Translations under genes and position numbers: made by a program
Notes under the pieces: generated by a model
What the model was told of the DNA's origin: nothing
What the model saw: only the letters and a program-made list of their open reading frames with translations
Database searches by the model: none
In this document: positions 34,682 to 43,779 of the stretch, piece by piece
How positions within the stretch are numbered: the stretch's first letter is position 1
Layout: every line of letters begins with the position of its first letter
Assembly (NCBI RefSeq): GCF_009371975.2
Contig: NZ_VIKT02000014.1
Location: 1 to 64,000 of the forward strand
Reading direction: 5' to 3'
DNA: 64,000 nt
Origin: Microcella pacifica
Lineage (GTDB): Bacteria; Actinomycetota; Actinomycetes; Actinomycetales; Microbacteriaceae

Positions 34682-36178
34682 ATGATCCGCGCGATTCTTA
34701 ACGCGCGACCGCTGGGCGGTCACGACCCGATCGACGTCACGATCGTCGACGGCGTCATTGCGAGCATCGCACCCGCGGGCACGGTCGCTGCACGCGACTT
34801 CGCCGAGGGCGAGGCGGTCGACGTCGAGGGGCGCTGGCTGCTGCCCGGCCTGTGGGACGAGCACGTGCACTTCACGCAGTGGGCGCAGCACCTCACCCGT
34901 CTCGACCTCTCCGGTGCCGAGACGGCCGCCGAGGCGGTCGCGATCGTGCGCTCGGCGATCGTGCACGGCGAGTTCGAGGACGAGTCGGTCATCATCGGCG
35001 GCGGCTTCCGCGACGGCCTGTGGCCGGACGAGCCGACGGCGGAGCTGCTCGACACTGTCGTGCCCGACCGGCCCGTCGTTCTCATCAGCGGTGACGTGCA
35101 CTGCGCGTGGCTCAACACTCTCGCGCTCGAGCGCTACGGCTTCGACTCGCCCGATGGCATCCTCCGCGAGGAGGAGGCTTTCGCGGTCACGGCGATGATC
35201 GACGCCTCCACGAACGAAGAGCTCGACCGCTGGGTCGCGCAGGCCGCGGCCGACGCGGCAGCCCGCGGCGTCGTCGGCATCGTCGATCTGGAGATGCGCT
35301 GGAACCACGCCGACTGGCAGCGGCGCGTCGCCGAAGGCTTCGACACCCTGCGCGTCGAGTTCGGCATCTACCCGGACGACCTGGATCGGGCGATCGAGGC
35401 CGGGCTGCGCACGGGCGACAGCGTGGGAGGCACGGTCTCGGTCGGCCCGCTCAAGGTCATCACCGACGGCTCGCTCAACACGCGCACGGCGTACTGCTGC
35501 GACCCCTACCCCGAGGAGGCGCCGAACCCGTACGGGCGACTGCTCGTGCCGCCGTGCGACCTGCAGCCGATGCTCGTGAAGGCCCGCGACGCGGGGCTCG
35601 CGGCGACGGTGCACGCGATCGGCGACGCGGCCAATCGCCTGGCGCTCGACGCCTTCGCCGCGCTCGGCGGCGGGGGGCGCATCGAGCACGCGCAACTCGT
35701 GCACGAGGCCGATGTGCCGCGGTTCGCCGCTCTCGGGGTCACGGCGAGCGTGCAGCCCGAGCACCTTCTCGATGATCGGGATGTCGCGGCTCACTACTGG
35801 CGCGGTCGCACCCAGCGTGCGTTCGCCGTGCGCTCGCTCATCGACGCCGGCGCCCACGTCGTGCTCGGCTCGGATGCTCCCGTGGCGAACCTCGACCCGT
35901 GGCGGGCGATCGCGGCCGCGACGACGCGCACGCGCGACCATCGCGAGCCGTTCCACCCCGAGCAGTGCATCAGCGTCGTGGAAGCGATCGGATGCTCGAC
36001 GCGCACGCGCGTCGAGGTCGGCGAGCCCGCCGATCTCATCGCCGTCGAGTTCGACCCGCTCGAGGCGGACGAAGCGCTGCTGCGCACGATGCCGGTGGCG
36101 CTCACGCTGCTCGGTGGGCGCGTGACGTTCAGCATCATCGACACGGTGCGCACGCCGATCGAGGTTGTCGAGCTCTGA
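34682..36178 (+). CDS. Amidohydrolase family 3 metal-dependent hydrolase (YtcJ-like)
   Basis: A 498-residue cytosolic amidohydrolase of the urease superfamily. The first metal site DEHVHF, the HAIGDAANRLALDAF block with a metal-binding His, the RIEHAQLV motif and the C-terminal GSDAPVANLDPW Asp are all present. YtcJ-like enzymes hydrolyse amides or related bonds; substrates are mostly unknown. GAGAGGA precedes ATG 34682. TAGTGT at about 34622 could be the -10, giving a leader of about 50 nt. The C-terminal beta-domain completes the usual composite barrel. Confidence 0.9.
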   Translation: MIRAILNARPLGGHDPIDVTIVDGVIASIAPAGTVAARDFAEGEAVDVEGRWLLPGLWDEHVHFTQWAQHLTRLDLSGAETAAEAVAIVRSAIVHGEFEDESVIIGGGFRDGLWPDEPTAELLDTVVPDRPVVLISGDVHCAWLNTLALERYGFDSPDGILREEEAFAVTAMIDASTNEELDRWVAQAAADAAARGVVGIVDLEMRWNHADWQRRVAEGFDTLRVEFGIYPDDLDRAIEAGLRTGDSVGGTVSVGPLKVITDGSLNTRTAYCCDPYPEEAPNPYGRLLVPPCDLQPMLVKARDAGLAATVHAIGDAANRLALDAFAALGGGGRIEHAQLVHEADVPRFAALGVTASVQPEHLLDDRDVAAHYWRGRTQRAFAVRSLIDAGAHVVLGSDAPVANLDPWRAIAAATTRTRDHREPFHPEQCISVVEAIGCSTRTRVEVGEPADLIAVEFDPLEADEALLRTMPVALTLLGGRVTFSIIDTVRTPIEVVEL

Positions 36179-36194
36179 ACCGACGAACCCGGCC

Positions 36195-36210
36195 GCCGCG
36201 CTCGCGCGGC
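36195..36210. terminator. Short GC hairpin between convergent genes
   Basis: GCCGCGC and GCGCGGC form a dyad around TC between the amidohydrolase stop and the dps stop. It could terminate both; there is no T-tract and the stem is short. Confidence 0.35.
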
Positions 36211-36217
36211 AGCGGCG

Positions 36218-36703
36218 CTACTCGGCGATGTGCGAGTAGAGGAACCAGCGGTCCTGCTCGAGACCGTTCGTGATCGCGATCGCGATGTCCTGGCTGACCG
36301 GGTCGATCTCCTCGAGACCCTCGATCGCGGCGCGCAGGCTCACGAGCGTCGCGTCGATGCCCGCGATGATGTCGGCGATGAGCACGTCGGTCTTCTGAAA
36401 GCCGGCCGTGACGCCGGGCACGGTCGCCTTCTGCGCGATCGTGGCGGTGCGCGCGTCGAGCGGCAGTCCGAGGGCGGCGACGCGCTCGGCCGCGAGGTCG
36501 GTCCACTCGCGCGTGTGCTCGACGAGCGTGTCGAGCAGCTCGTGCACGGGCTGGAAGTTGCTGCCCCGCACGTGCCAGTGCGCCTGCTTGCCCTCGAGGG
36601 AGAGGGCGGTCAGGTCGATGACGATGGGGGTGAAGTACTGGGCGACTCCAGAGGTGAGGGCGGGATCCTTCGCGCCCTTGGGGGCGTCGGCGACGGTGGT
36701 CAT
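36218..36703 (-). CDS. dps: Dps family ferritin-like DNA-protection protein
   Basis: A 161-residue four-helix-bundle protein forming a 12-mer that oxidises Fe(II) with peroxide and stores iron, protecting DNA. Ferroxidase-site residues can be placed at H42 (AHWHVRG), H54, D69 and E73 (EWTDLAAERVAALG). ATG 36703 is preceded by a strong AAGGAGGAG. The upstream reading frame beyond this ATG is non-coding. The 151-bp gap behind it (36704-36854) holds its promoter and a GTCAGCGCAGGTCG direct repeat near the neighbour's stop. Confidence 0.94.
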   Translation of the reverse strand: MTTVADAPKGAKDPALTSGVAQYFTPIVIDLTALSLEGKQAHWHVRGSNFQPVHELLDTLVEHTREWTDLAAERVAALGLPLDARTATIAQKATVPGVTAGFQKTDVLIADIIAGIDATLVSLRAAIEGLEEIDPVSQDIAIAITNGLEQDRWFLYSHIAE

Positions 36704-36854
36704 GGAAACTCCTCCTTGTGTAGGGGTCGTGTGCTGTCTCACCGTAGAACAGCGCCCTGAGTGCATCCATTCCACCGTCAGGCGGCGTTCAGGTTCGCCG
36801 CCCGGCCACGCCGGTAAGGGCAGGGCGACGCCGGTCAGCGCAGGTCGAGGCCCG

Positions 36855-39800
36855 TCAGCGCAGGTCGGCGATGCGGCGCGCGACGGCACGCACGTTCTGC
36901 ACGCGGCGCTCGTAGCGGGCGGCGAGCAGCACGACGACGATGCCCGCGAGGCCCAGCCAGATCCACCACTCGACCGCGCGGCCGACCTGCTCCAGCAACG
37001 GCCAGGACTGCACGAGCAGGTGCGTGAGCAGCACGGTACCGCCGAGTACGAAGGGCGCCTGCAGTCGTCGCTGCAGGGCGAGCACGAACACGAGAGCAGC
37101 GACCGCGCCGAGGGCGATCGCGCGCCACAGCGGTTCGCCGGCGCCATCGATCGCGAGCAGGGAGGGAACGAGCAGAGCGAGGATGCCCGGCCCGAGCCAC
37201 GGCCAGCTGCGGGCCCTCTCCTCCCGGCCCAGCTGCAGCGTGCCGATGCCGAGCAACGCGAACGCGAGCGGCACGCTCACGAGCTCGACAGGCTGCACGG
37301 CGTTGAGCACGCCGGCGAGCGCGGCGACGGCGGCCGCGAGCCCAGCAGCGGTCGCGGCGACCGCGAGCCGCGTGCGGGTCGCGGCGGCGAACCACGCGAG
37401 GAGGGCGAGCGCTGCGAGTACGGCGACGAGCAGCACGATGCGCACCTGCTCGAGAGCGGGGAGTGCCGCTCCGCCGGCCGAGCCCAGGAGCTCTCCCAGG
37501 CGCACGACCTGTGCGGCCGCCACGAGCGCGACGCTGCCGAGCCCGACGACGACCATACCGAGGGCGAGCCCGCGGAAGGCCGCGTCGAGTCGGTGCCCGA
37601 TCGTCAGCGGCAGCACCGCGAGCACCGCTCCGAGAGCACCGACGACGATGAGGCGCCAGGGCTCATCGACGCCGCTCACGGCGGCGAGCGGCAGGAGTGC
37701 GAGGCCTAGGGCCGCGCTCGCGACGATCGCGACGCCCGCCGTGGTGCCGCGACCGGCGCGGGCGATGAGCGCGGCGATGAGCAGTAGGGCGCCCGAGACG
37801 GGCAGCACGAAGGCCTCGAGCCGGGTGAACTCGGAGTCGAGCAGCAGCGTCCACAGCGCCGCGGTCGCGAGGGCGACCGCGAGCCAGCCGAGGTGGCGCC
37901 GCGGGCTCGACGACCCCACGAGCCCGCCGGCGCTCGTCGCCGTGAGCACTGTCACGGCGGCGGCGACGAGCAGGGCGAGGGCCGCCGACGCGGGGGCAGT
38001 CTCGGCGAGGTCGAGCAGCGCGAGCGCGAGCACCGTGGCACCGACGGCGCCGATGGCGATGTCGGTCGCGAGCCGCAGCCGGGCATCCTCTCGCTGTCTC
38101 CCGCTCACGGCGAGGGCGATCGCCGCAACGATGACGAGGGTCGAGAGGGCGAGCGGGAGCGTGAGGTCGGCCAGACCGCGGTCGTCGGCGAGGGCGATGC
38201 CGCCCCGCACGACGACGAGAGGGATGGCGATGCGCGCCGCCCACTGCTCGATGCGGTGGCCGCGCGCGCCGAGCACGGTCAGCGCGCCGAGCAGCGCGGC
38301 GATTGCCGCGACGTACGGCACCGCGGCCTCGGGGTCGAGCGCGAGTGCGAGCAGAGCACCTGCGAGGGCCACGCCCCCCGCGGCGAGGCGCTCGACGGGC
38401 TCGAGGCGCCCGAGCGCGACGGCCAGCAGGAGCACCGTGGCGAGCAGCAGGGCGACGGTCGACACGCCCCAGTCGAGACCGACACGCGTCAGCTCCGACT
38501 CGACCGCGCCCGCGACGCCGACCACGAGGGCGGCCGCGACACCGAGGCTGAGCCCGCGCACCCACCGGTGCGCGATCGTGGTGCGGGCGAGCAGCATGGC
38601 CAGGAGCGCGATCGTGAGCCCGAGCATCCAGCCGCGCTGCACCGCCCAGCCGATCGCGAAGGCGCCGAACGCAGAACCGATGATGAGGGGGGCGAGCGTG
38701 GCCACAAGCGCGCCTCGGTCGTCGTCGCTCGCCGCGGGCAGACCCGCTCGGAGCGCTACGACGCCGCCGACCGACAGTACGGCGAGCAGCAGCATGACGA
38801 GCCACCAGGGGCCTGCGAGCGGCACGGCGAGCACGATGATGACGGCGAGTGCGGGGCCGAGCGCGCGAGCGCGCGACCGCAGGCGACCCACGCTCGCCCA
38901 GCTCGCCGCGAGCAGGCCCGCACTGAGGGCGAGCGCGCCCAGAGCCGCGAGCACGGCGGGCTCGGGCGTCGCGACGGCTCCGCTGACGGAGCCGGGCAGC
39001 ACGCGGATGCCCGCGGTCGCGGCCTCCGCGAACGCCGATGCGGCGACGAGGCCCGCGAGGGCGGCCGCGATAACTGCCGCCACGGCGGCCGCGATCGTGC
39101 CGCTCGCGAACCCGGTGCGCCAGACGCCGGGCACACTCGAGCGGCGCCACAGCTGCTCGCCGACGACGGCGATCACCACCGCGGCGAGCAGGGGCATGCT
39201 GACGGTCGCGCGATCCTGGTCGACGCGCAGCGTCGTCGCGAGCACGCCCACGAGCACCGCGAGGGCGCTGCCGGCTCCGAGCGCGGCGGCCGTGAGGCTG
39301 TCGAGCGCGCGGCGGCGCTCGCCTGACTCGAGCGCGAGCGGGGCGAGGTGCGCGGCGGCGAGACCACCGAGCGCGAGGCCGCCGAGCAGCGGTGCGAAGC
39401 GTTCTGCGGGCAGCAGGTCGACGAGACTGACGAGCGCGACGCTCGCGGCGAGTGCGCCGACGGACCGCGCGACGATGTGCGCGGCCCGACGGGTCGCGGG
39501 GCGGTGGCGAGAGGCGACACCACCCGAGAGCCCTGCGGTGCCGACCGCGGCGAGCGCGCCCAGGAAGGCGGCGAGCAGCTCCCCGGCGTCGCTCGAGAAC
39601 GGAGCGCTCAACTGCACCACGAGCTCGGCGGTCGCGAGCCCCGCGCCGATCGGCAGCAGCGCCGCGGCGGCGACGGCCGGGCTCGCCAGGCACCCCCAGC
39701 GCGACCAGCCGGCGGCGACGACCCCGACGATGAGCAGGGCGACGCCCCAGTAGCCGCGCTCCGGCAGGGAGCCGAGGCCAGCCGGGTCATTGAGGCGCAG

Positions 39801-40484
39801 CGCCCACGCGTCGAGCACGAGCACGATCGTGCCGAGCGCGGCGATGCCTTCCGCGGTCGCGGTGAGACCACGCCGCGAGAGCACGGCGGCGGCGGCGAGC
39901 GTCGCGAGGGTGCCGGCGCCGATGATGAGCATGCGCACGGTCTCGCCGTACGTCACGAAGGCGTAGACGAGGCCGAAGACGGCGAACACCGCGAGCAGCG
40001 AGATGCCGACGACGACGAGGGCGATCTGGATGCTCGAGCGGCGCTTTCCGGTGGGTCCGGTCGCGGTGGGCGCGGGCGTGGGGCTGCTCGGTGCCGGTGC
40101 CGGAGCCGGTGCCGGAGCCGGTGCCGCGGCCGACGCCGCGGGCGTCGTGCTCATGGCAGCCGGTGCCGGTGCCGGCGCTGGGGCCGGCGGCTCGACCGCG
40201 GCCGGCCCCGCCGCTGCGCGCTGCGCCGTCTCGCGTCGGATGCGCCCGACGAGGTCGGCGCGAGCATCCAGATCATCGGCGATGCGCGTCGAGAGCGCGG
40301 CGAGCTCGGCCGTCGCCGGGTGGGTGAGGTCGAGGCCGCACGTGCCGCACGTCGTGCTGCGCAGCACGGCGAAGCACGCGGGGCACGTCCTCGTCGACCG
40401 CAGGTCGGCGGGCGTGCGCGGAAACCGCATCGTGCCGGCCCAGAACCTGTCGGGGCGTGCGCCGCCGCCACCGGAGTCGCTCAT
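36855..40484 (-). CDS. Giant multispanning membrane protein with N-terminal zinc ribbon (SCO7613-like)
   Basis: A 1209-residue protein. The N-terminus has a zinc ribbon (CPACFAVLRSTTCGTCG), then a Pro/Ala-rich linker (about 85-130) encoded by a near-perfect GCCGGTGCCGGA-type DNA repeat. About 30 closely spaced hydrophobic helices fill the rest. The make-up resembles the actinobacterial SCO7613 C-terminal-domain family, whose function is unknown. ATG at 40484 is supported by TACGGT 6 nt upstream on the minus strand. It diverges from an ECF sigma factor. The linker should be cytosolic; a sensory or transport role is only a guess. Confidence 0.85.
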   Translation of the reverse strand: MSDSGGGGARPDRFWAGTMRFPRTPADLRSTRTCPACFAVLRSTTCGTCGLDLTHPATAELAALSTRIADDLDARADLVGRIRRETAQRAAAGPAAVEPPAPAPAPAPAAMSTTPAASAAAPAPAPAPAPAPSSPTPAPTATGPTGKRRSSIQIALVVVGISLLAVFAVFGLVYAFVTYGETVRMLIIGAGTLATLAAAAVLSRRGLTATAEGIAALGTIVLVLDAWALRLNDPAGLGSLPERGYWGVALLIVGVVAAGWSRWGCLASPAVAAAALLPIGAGLATAELVVQLSAPFSSDAGELLAAFLGALAAVGTAGLSGGVASRHRPATRRAAHIVARSVGALAASVALVSLVDLLPAERFAPLLGGLALGGLAAAHLAPLALESGERRRALDSLTAAALGAGSALAVLVGVLATTLRVDQDRATVSMPLLAAVVIAVVGEQLWRRSSVPGVWRTGFASGTIAAAVAAVIAAALAGLVAASAFAEAATAGIRVLPGSVSGAVATPEPAVLAALGALALSAGLLAASWASVGRLRSRARALGPALAVIIVLAVPLAGPWWLVMLLLAVLSVGGVVALRAGLPAASDDDRGALVATLAPLIIGSAFGAFAIGWAVQRGWMLGLTIALLAMLLARTTIAHRWVRGLSLGVAAALVVGVAGAVESELTRVGLDWGVSTVALLLATVLLLAVALGRLEPVERLAAGGVALAGALLALALDPEAAVPYVAAIAALLGALTVLGARGHRIEQWAARIAIPLVVVRGGIALADDRGLADLTLPLALSTLVIVAAIALAVSGRQREDARLRLATDIAIGAVGATVLALALLDLAETAPASAALALLVAAAVTVLTATSAGGLVGSSSPRRHLGWLAVALATAALWTLLLDSEFTRLEAFVLPVSGALLLIAALIARAGRGTTAGVAIVASAALGLALLPLAAVSGVDEPWRLIVVGALGAVLAVLPLTIGHRLDAAFRGLALGMVVVGLGSVALVAAAQVVRLGELLGSAGGAALPALEQVRIVLLVAVLAALALLAWFAAATRTRLAVAATAAGLAAAVAALAGVLNAVQPVELVSVPLAFALLGIGTLQLGREERARSWPWLGPGILALLVPSLLAIDGAGEPLWRAIALGAVAALVFVLALQRRLQAPFVLGGTVLLTHLLVQSWPLLEQVGRAVEWWIWLGLAGIVVVLLAARYERRVQNVRAVARRIADLR

Positions 40485-40490
40485 ACGCAC

Positions 40491-40496
40491 ACCGTA
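40491..40496 (-). promoter_or_regulatory. -10-like TACGGT of the giant membrane protein gene
   Basis: On the minus strand TACGGT ends 6 nt before the ATG at 40484. Candidate leaderless start; no clear -35. Confidence 0.4.
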
Positions 40497-40646
40497 CTGG
40501 CACCACGTCCCGCACCAGCAGACCCCTCCCCAGCGCGCAGCGCGCGCCGAGGCGGGGTGCGTGCCCCACCCGGGGGAGCCGCAGACGATCGACACGCGAA
40601 AAACGTTGGGTCGCGCCCGGCGGTGCGGGGTCGTCAGAATGGCGGC

Positions 40647-41147
40647 ATGACGGTCAGCCGCGCGCAGTTCGCCGCGCTCTACGAGCAGTACCTGCCGGCG
40701 GTGAGCGCCTACCTGCGGCGCCGCGTCGAGCGCGACGACGTCGACGATCTCGCGGCCGACGTCTTCGCGGTCGCGTGGCGCAAGCGCGACGCGGTCGCAC
40801 CGGGGGAGGAGCTGCCGTGGCTGTACCGCATCGCCGGCTACCTCGTCGCGAATCACCGGCGCCGCCTCGCCGCACGAGCTTCCGTGCTCGGCTGGTTCGC
40901 CGTGCCCGACTCCGCACCGGCCGCCGACGCCGCCCTCGACGGGGACCCGGCGCTCGCCGCGGCGTGGGCCTCGCTGAGCGCGACCGAGCGCGAGGTGCTC
41001 GCCCTCGTCGTGCTCGACGACCTCGCGGTCGCGGATGCGGCGGTCGCGCTCGGGGTCACGCCGAACGCCGTGAGCGTACGGCTGCATCGCGCGAAGAAGT
41101 CGCTCGCAGCGGCGCTGGGCGCATCCGGCGATTCTGACCCTGCCTGA
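40647..41147 (+). CDS. ECF-type RNA polymerase sigma factor
   Basis: A 166-residue sigma-70-family protein with only regions 2 and 4. Region 2 is YLPAVSAYLRRRVERDDVDDLAADVFAVAWRK, binding core polymerase and the -10. Region 4 is LSATEREVLALVVLDDLAVADAAVALGVTPNAV, binding the -35. No extra C-terminal domain. The start ATG 40647 has no Shine-Dalgarno but CAGAAT 6 nt upstream. The following membrane gene is its likely anti-sigma partner; the operon is divergent from the giant membrane protein. Stimulus unknown. Confidence 0.92.
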   Translation: MTVSRAQFAALYEQYLPAVSAYLRRRVERDDVDDLAADVFAVAWRKRDAVAPGEELPWLYRIAGYLVANHRRRLAARASVLGWFAVPDSAPAADAALDGDPALAAAWASLSATEREVLALVVLDDLAVADAAVALGVTPNAVSVRLHRAKKSLAAALGASGDSDPA

Positions 41148-41195
41148 CTGCGCCGCGCGGTGAAAGATCCATCGGCGCCGCGACATAAACCAGGT

Positions 41196-42593
41196 ATGAA
41201 CGATTCTTCTGAGAACCTGTCGCAGCGTCTGCGCCGCTCCTTCGCGAGCGAGAACAGCACCGATGTGTCGCCTGACCTGTCCCCTGACGTGGTGCACGGC
41301 GCAGCTGACCGGCGTGCGCCGCGCCTCGTGAACCACGGGCGCGTGACGCGAGCCGCGAGCCTCTCCGTCTCGGCGGTCGCCGCCGTCGCGGTCGGCGCCC
41401 TCGTCGTCGCGAATCCGTTCGCGCCGCAGCCGCTCTTCACCGCGGCAGGCACGGGCACCGCGAGCGCGCTCTCGGCGGCGTCGGAGTCGGCCGACGCCGA
41501 CCTGCGCATCGCGCAGTGGATCGACTACGAGTACCTGCCGGGTGACGGGCTGTCGACGAGCGGCGGGCGCGGTTCGGTGTACGCCCTGCAGCGCACCGGC
41601 AGCCCCGAGAGCGTGCTCGCTGACGTCTCGGCGCGCTACGGCGTCGAGGGTGCCGCGGAGCGCACCGAGTACTTCGACGAGCAGTACCCGAGCTACGTGG
41701 TCGGGCCGGAGGACGGCTCGGCGCCGTCGGTGACGATCTCGTGGGTGGGCACGGCCAACTGGTGGTTCAGCAACCCGGGCGGCTACCCGCAGGTGACTCG
41801 TGACGACGAGACCGAGTTCGTCGAGCCGCGGCTCGAGGATTCGCTCGCACCCGGCGAGGCGGAGGCGCGCTCGCTCGCGCACGAGGCCTTCACGGCGACG
41901 GGTCTCGAGGTCGCGCCGGGCGACATCACCGTCACGGTCGACCCCTACCAGACGATGGCGAGCGCCTACCTGACGGTCGACGGCGTCGCGACGGCGCTCG
42001 ACTGGGGCATCGCGTGGTCGGCGCAGACCGGTGAGCTCGTGTGGGCGTACGGTCACGCGATCGAGGTCGTCGAGCGCGGCACCTTCGACACGGTGTCGGC
42101 GGTCGCGGCGGTCGACCGCTTGAGCGACTGGCGCTGGTTCGGCGCCGCCGGCCCCGACTACCAGGGCGGCTACAGCATCCTGGCGGCCGAATCGGGCGTC
42201 GCGCGCGACGCGATCGACGGCGGGGCGGATGCTCCCGTCTCGTCGCCCGAGGGCTCCGAGCCGGGCGAACCAGGAGTGGGCGAGCCGGTGCCGGCCGAAC
42301 CGACCGAGCCCGGCGAGGGCGAGCCGATCCCGACCGAGCCGGAGCCCCTACCCGAGCCGCTGCCCGAGCCCGAGACGGTCACCGTGACGGTCGAGGACGC
42401 GGAGGCGACGCTGCTGCTGCTGTGGGATGCCGAGGGCAACGCCTGGCTCGTCCCGGGCTACGCGATGCAGCAGCCGGAGGGCTGGTGGAACGCGGTCGTG
42501 TCTCTCGTGGAGGGTGTCATCGCCCTGCCCGAGCCGATCGACCCGGGCATGATCGAGCCTGGCATCATCGAGCCTGCGCCCGCCGAGCAGTAG
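41196..42593 (+). CDS. Single-span membrane protein downstream of the ECF sigma factor (possible anti-sigma factor)
   Basis: A 465-residue protein with a short cytosolic N-terminus (about 50 residues), one transmembrane helix (about 52-74) and a large exported region. The extracellular part contains Trp/Tyr-rich blocks (WVGTANWWFSNPGGYP) and then an acidic Pro/Glu linker (PEPLPEPLPEPE) before a last conserved segment. The type-II topology and its place right after an ECF sigma gene fit an anti-sigma factor, but there is no HxxxCxxC zinc motif. ATG 41196 is chosen over GTG 41160; neither has a strong ribosome-binding site. It ends before a strong terminator. Confidence 0.8.
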   Translation: MNDSSENLSQRLRRSFASENSTDVSPDLSPDVVHGAADRRAPRLVNHGRVTRAASLSVSAVAAVAVGALVVANPFAPQPLFTAAGTGTASALSAASESADADLRIAQWIDYEYLPGDGLSTSGGRGSVYALQRTGSPESVLADVSARYGVEGAAERTEYFDEQYPSYVVGPEDGSAPSVTISWVGTANWWFSNPGGYPQVTRDDETEFVEPRLEDSLAPGEAEARSLAHEAFTATGLEVAPGDITVTVDPYQTMASAYLTVDGVATALDWGIAWSAQTGELVWAYGHAIEVVERGTFDTVSAVAAVDRLSDWRWFGAAGPDYQGGYSILAAESGVARDAIDGGADAPVSSPEGSEPGEPGVGEPVPAEPTEPGEGEPIPTEPEPLPEPLPEPETVTVTVEDAEATLLLLWDAEGNAWLVPGYAMQQPEGWWNAVVSLVEGVIALPEPIDPGMIEPGIIEPAPAEQ

Positions 42594-42629
42594 TCGCGCG
42601 GGCTTCGGTCACTCATCGCTATCCGTCGC

Positions 42630-42662
42630 AGCAAGGCCGTGCATCCCGTGCACGGCCTTGCT
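42630..42662 (+). terminator. Perfect 14-bp terminator hairpin
   Basis: AGCAAGGCCGTGCA pairs exactly with 42649-42662 around a 5-nt loop, 36 bases after the stop of the sigma operon. No T-run follows. Its 3' edge overlaps TAGCGT, a possible -10 for the next gene. Confidence 0.75.
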
Positions 42663-42709
42663 AGCGTGTCCGGTTCAGGGCCGCGATACGACGACTGAGG
42701 TGACGTTCG

Positions 42710-43402
42710 ATGACGACGCGACGCACGCGGCCAGGCCGCGCGACCACGGCAGCAGCTCTCCTGAGCGGGGTGATGATCGCGTCCCTCGCCGGGTGCTTCC
42801 CTGTCGGCCCGGGGGTGGGCGGCGACGGCACGGACGGCGAACCGCTCGTGACTCCCGACGACTCGAACGGCGGGACCGACGACGCGGAGTCGAGCCCCGA
42901 CTGGCTCGACGAGTCCGATCCGCAGGCCCGCGCAGAGGGCTGCCTCGTGGGCACGTGGACTCTCGACAACGAGGCGTGGGGCGCCGAGGTCATGTCGCTG
43001 CCGGAGTTCGCGGGCGGCACGGCGACGTTCTCGGGCGAGAAGGTGCTCGACTGGTCGGCAGACGGCGCCTACGAGATGCGCGCCGACGAGCACACGATGG
43101 ACGCTCGCGTCGTGGGCAACGGCGCGGATGCCGACGTGCAGATCGTCTTCGACGGGGTCGAGGGCGGCACATGGACCGCGTCGGGCGACACGCTCTTCGC
43201 GATGGACCCCTCCGGCGAGGACTTCACGACGACCGTCAGTGCGGAGATCGACGGTCAGTCGGTGCAGGTCGAGGCGCGCGAGATCGCGACCGATGCCTGG
43301 AGTGGCAGCCTCGAGGTCGACTGCCAGGTCGACACGCTCGCGACGACGACGACCGAGGAGTCCGACGGCCAGGTGCTGACCGCAAACTGGACCCGCGACT
43401 AG
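42710..43402 (+). CDS. Putative lipoprotein of unknown function
   Basis: A 230-residue exported lipoprotein. Signal helix ALLSGVMIASLAGC ends in the lipobox LAGC (Cys at about 29). A Gly/Asp-rich acidic linker (about 33-70) follows. The folded domain starts at about 75 (GCLVGTWTLDNEAW), with two cysteines (GCLVG and VDCQVD) likely to form a disulfide, and repeated beta-strands (GTATFSGEK, MRADEHTMDARV) reminiscent of a lipocalin-like barrel. ATG 42710 has a weak GAGG upstream. No known family assigned. Confidence 0.78.
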   Translation: MTTRRTRPGRATTAAALLSGVMIASLAGCFPVGPGVGGDGTDGEPLVTPDDSNGGTDDAESSPDWLDESDPQARAEGCLVGTWTLDNEAWGAEVMSLPEFAGGTATFSGEKVLDWSADGAYEMRADEHTMDARVVGNGADADVQIVFDGVEGGTWTASGDTLFAMDPSGEDFTTTVSAEIDGQSVQVEAREIATDAWSGSLEVDCQVDTLATTTTEESDGQVLTANWTRD

Positions 43403-43424
43403 CCAGCGTTTCGCCGGCTGGTGA

Positions 43425-43498
43425 TGGAGGGGCTGACGAGAATCGAACTCGCATCATCTGTTTGGAAGACAGAGGCTTTACCACTAAGCTACAGCCCC
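43425..43498 (-). tRNA. tRNA-Gly (anticodon TCC)
   Basis: On the minus strand the acceptor GGGGCTG pairs with CAGCCCC, followed by discriminator T and an encoded CCA (43425-43427). The anticodon loop CTTCCAA gives TCC between CTGT-type stems, and the T-arm reads GCGAG-TTCGATT-CTCGT. All arms pair. Confidence 0.95.
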
Positions 43499-43584
43499 GA
43501 GATTGGCAGGTTTCCGCCAGTATTTCGGTATCTGGTGCCCAGCGTAACGCATGCGACCCAGCGCTCGGCGGTAGCCCTCCACTA

Positions 43585-43612
43585 CTCGGCTAGACTTGCC
43601 GAGGCCATTTTT
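43585..43612 (+). promoter_or_regulatory. TAGACT box within a hairpin, then T5, ahead of tRNA-Pro
   Basis: CTCGGC and GCCGAG (43585-43590, 43598-43603) enclose TAGACTT, and TTTTT follows at 43608-43612. TAGACT could be the -10 of the tRNA-Pro transcript, about 45 bases before the mature 5' end. The same bases also look like a small intrinsic terminator, although no plus-strand gene ends there except the lipoprotein at 43402. The rest of 43499-43656 shows nothing else. Confidence 0.4.
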
Positions 43613-43656
43613 CGTAGCGACCTGCGTCGTGACGCGCTTGGTCACGGTCACGGTCG

Positions 43657-43733
43657 CGGGGCGTAGCTCAGCTTGGTAGAGCGCCCGCTTTGGGAGCGGG
43701 AGGCCGCAGGTTCAAATCCTGTCGCCCCGACCA
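43657..43733 (+). tRNA. tRNA-Pro (anticodon TGG)
   Basis: Acceptor CGGGGCG pairs with CGCCCCG, then discriminator A and an encoded CCA. Anticodon loop TTTGGGA in a 5-bp stem gives TGG. The T-arm reads CGCAG-GTTCAAA-TCCTG type. It lies 46 bp before tig. Confidence 0.95.
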
Positions 43734-43779
43734 CGCCCGCACGACGCCCACATGACGTCCACACATTCAGGAGATCCTT

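Noticed and set aside
36940-39753. Plus-strand open frame of over 900 codons opposite the giant membrane protein
   Set aside because: Ala/Arg/Ser-rich low-complexity translation; the minus strand shows regular hydrophobic helices and a zinc ribbon.
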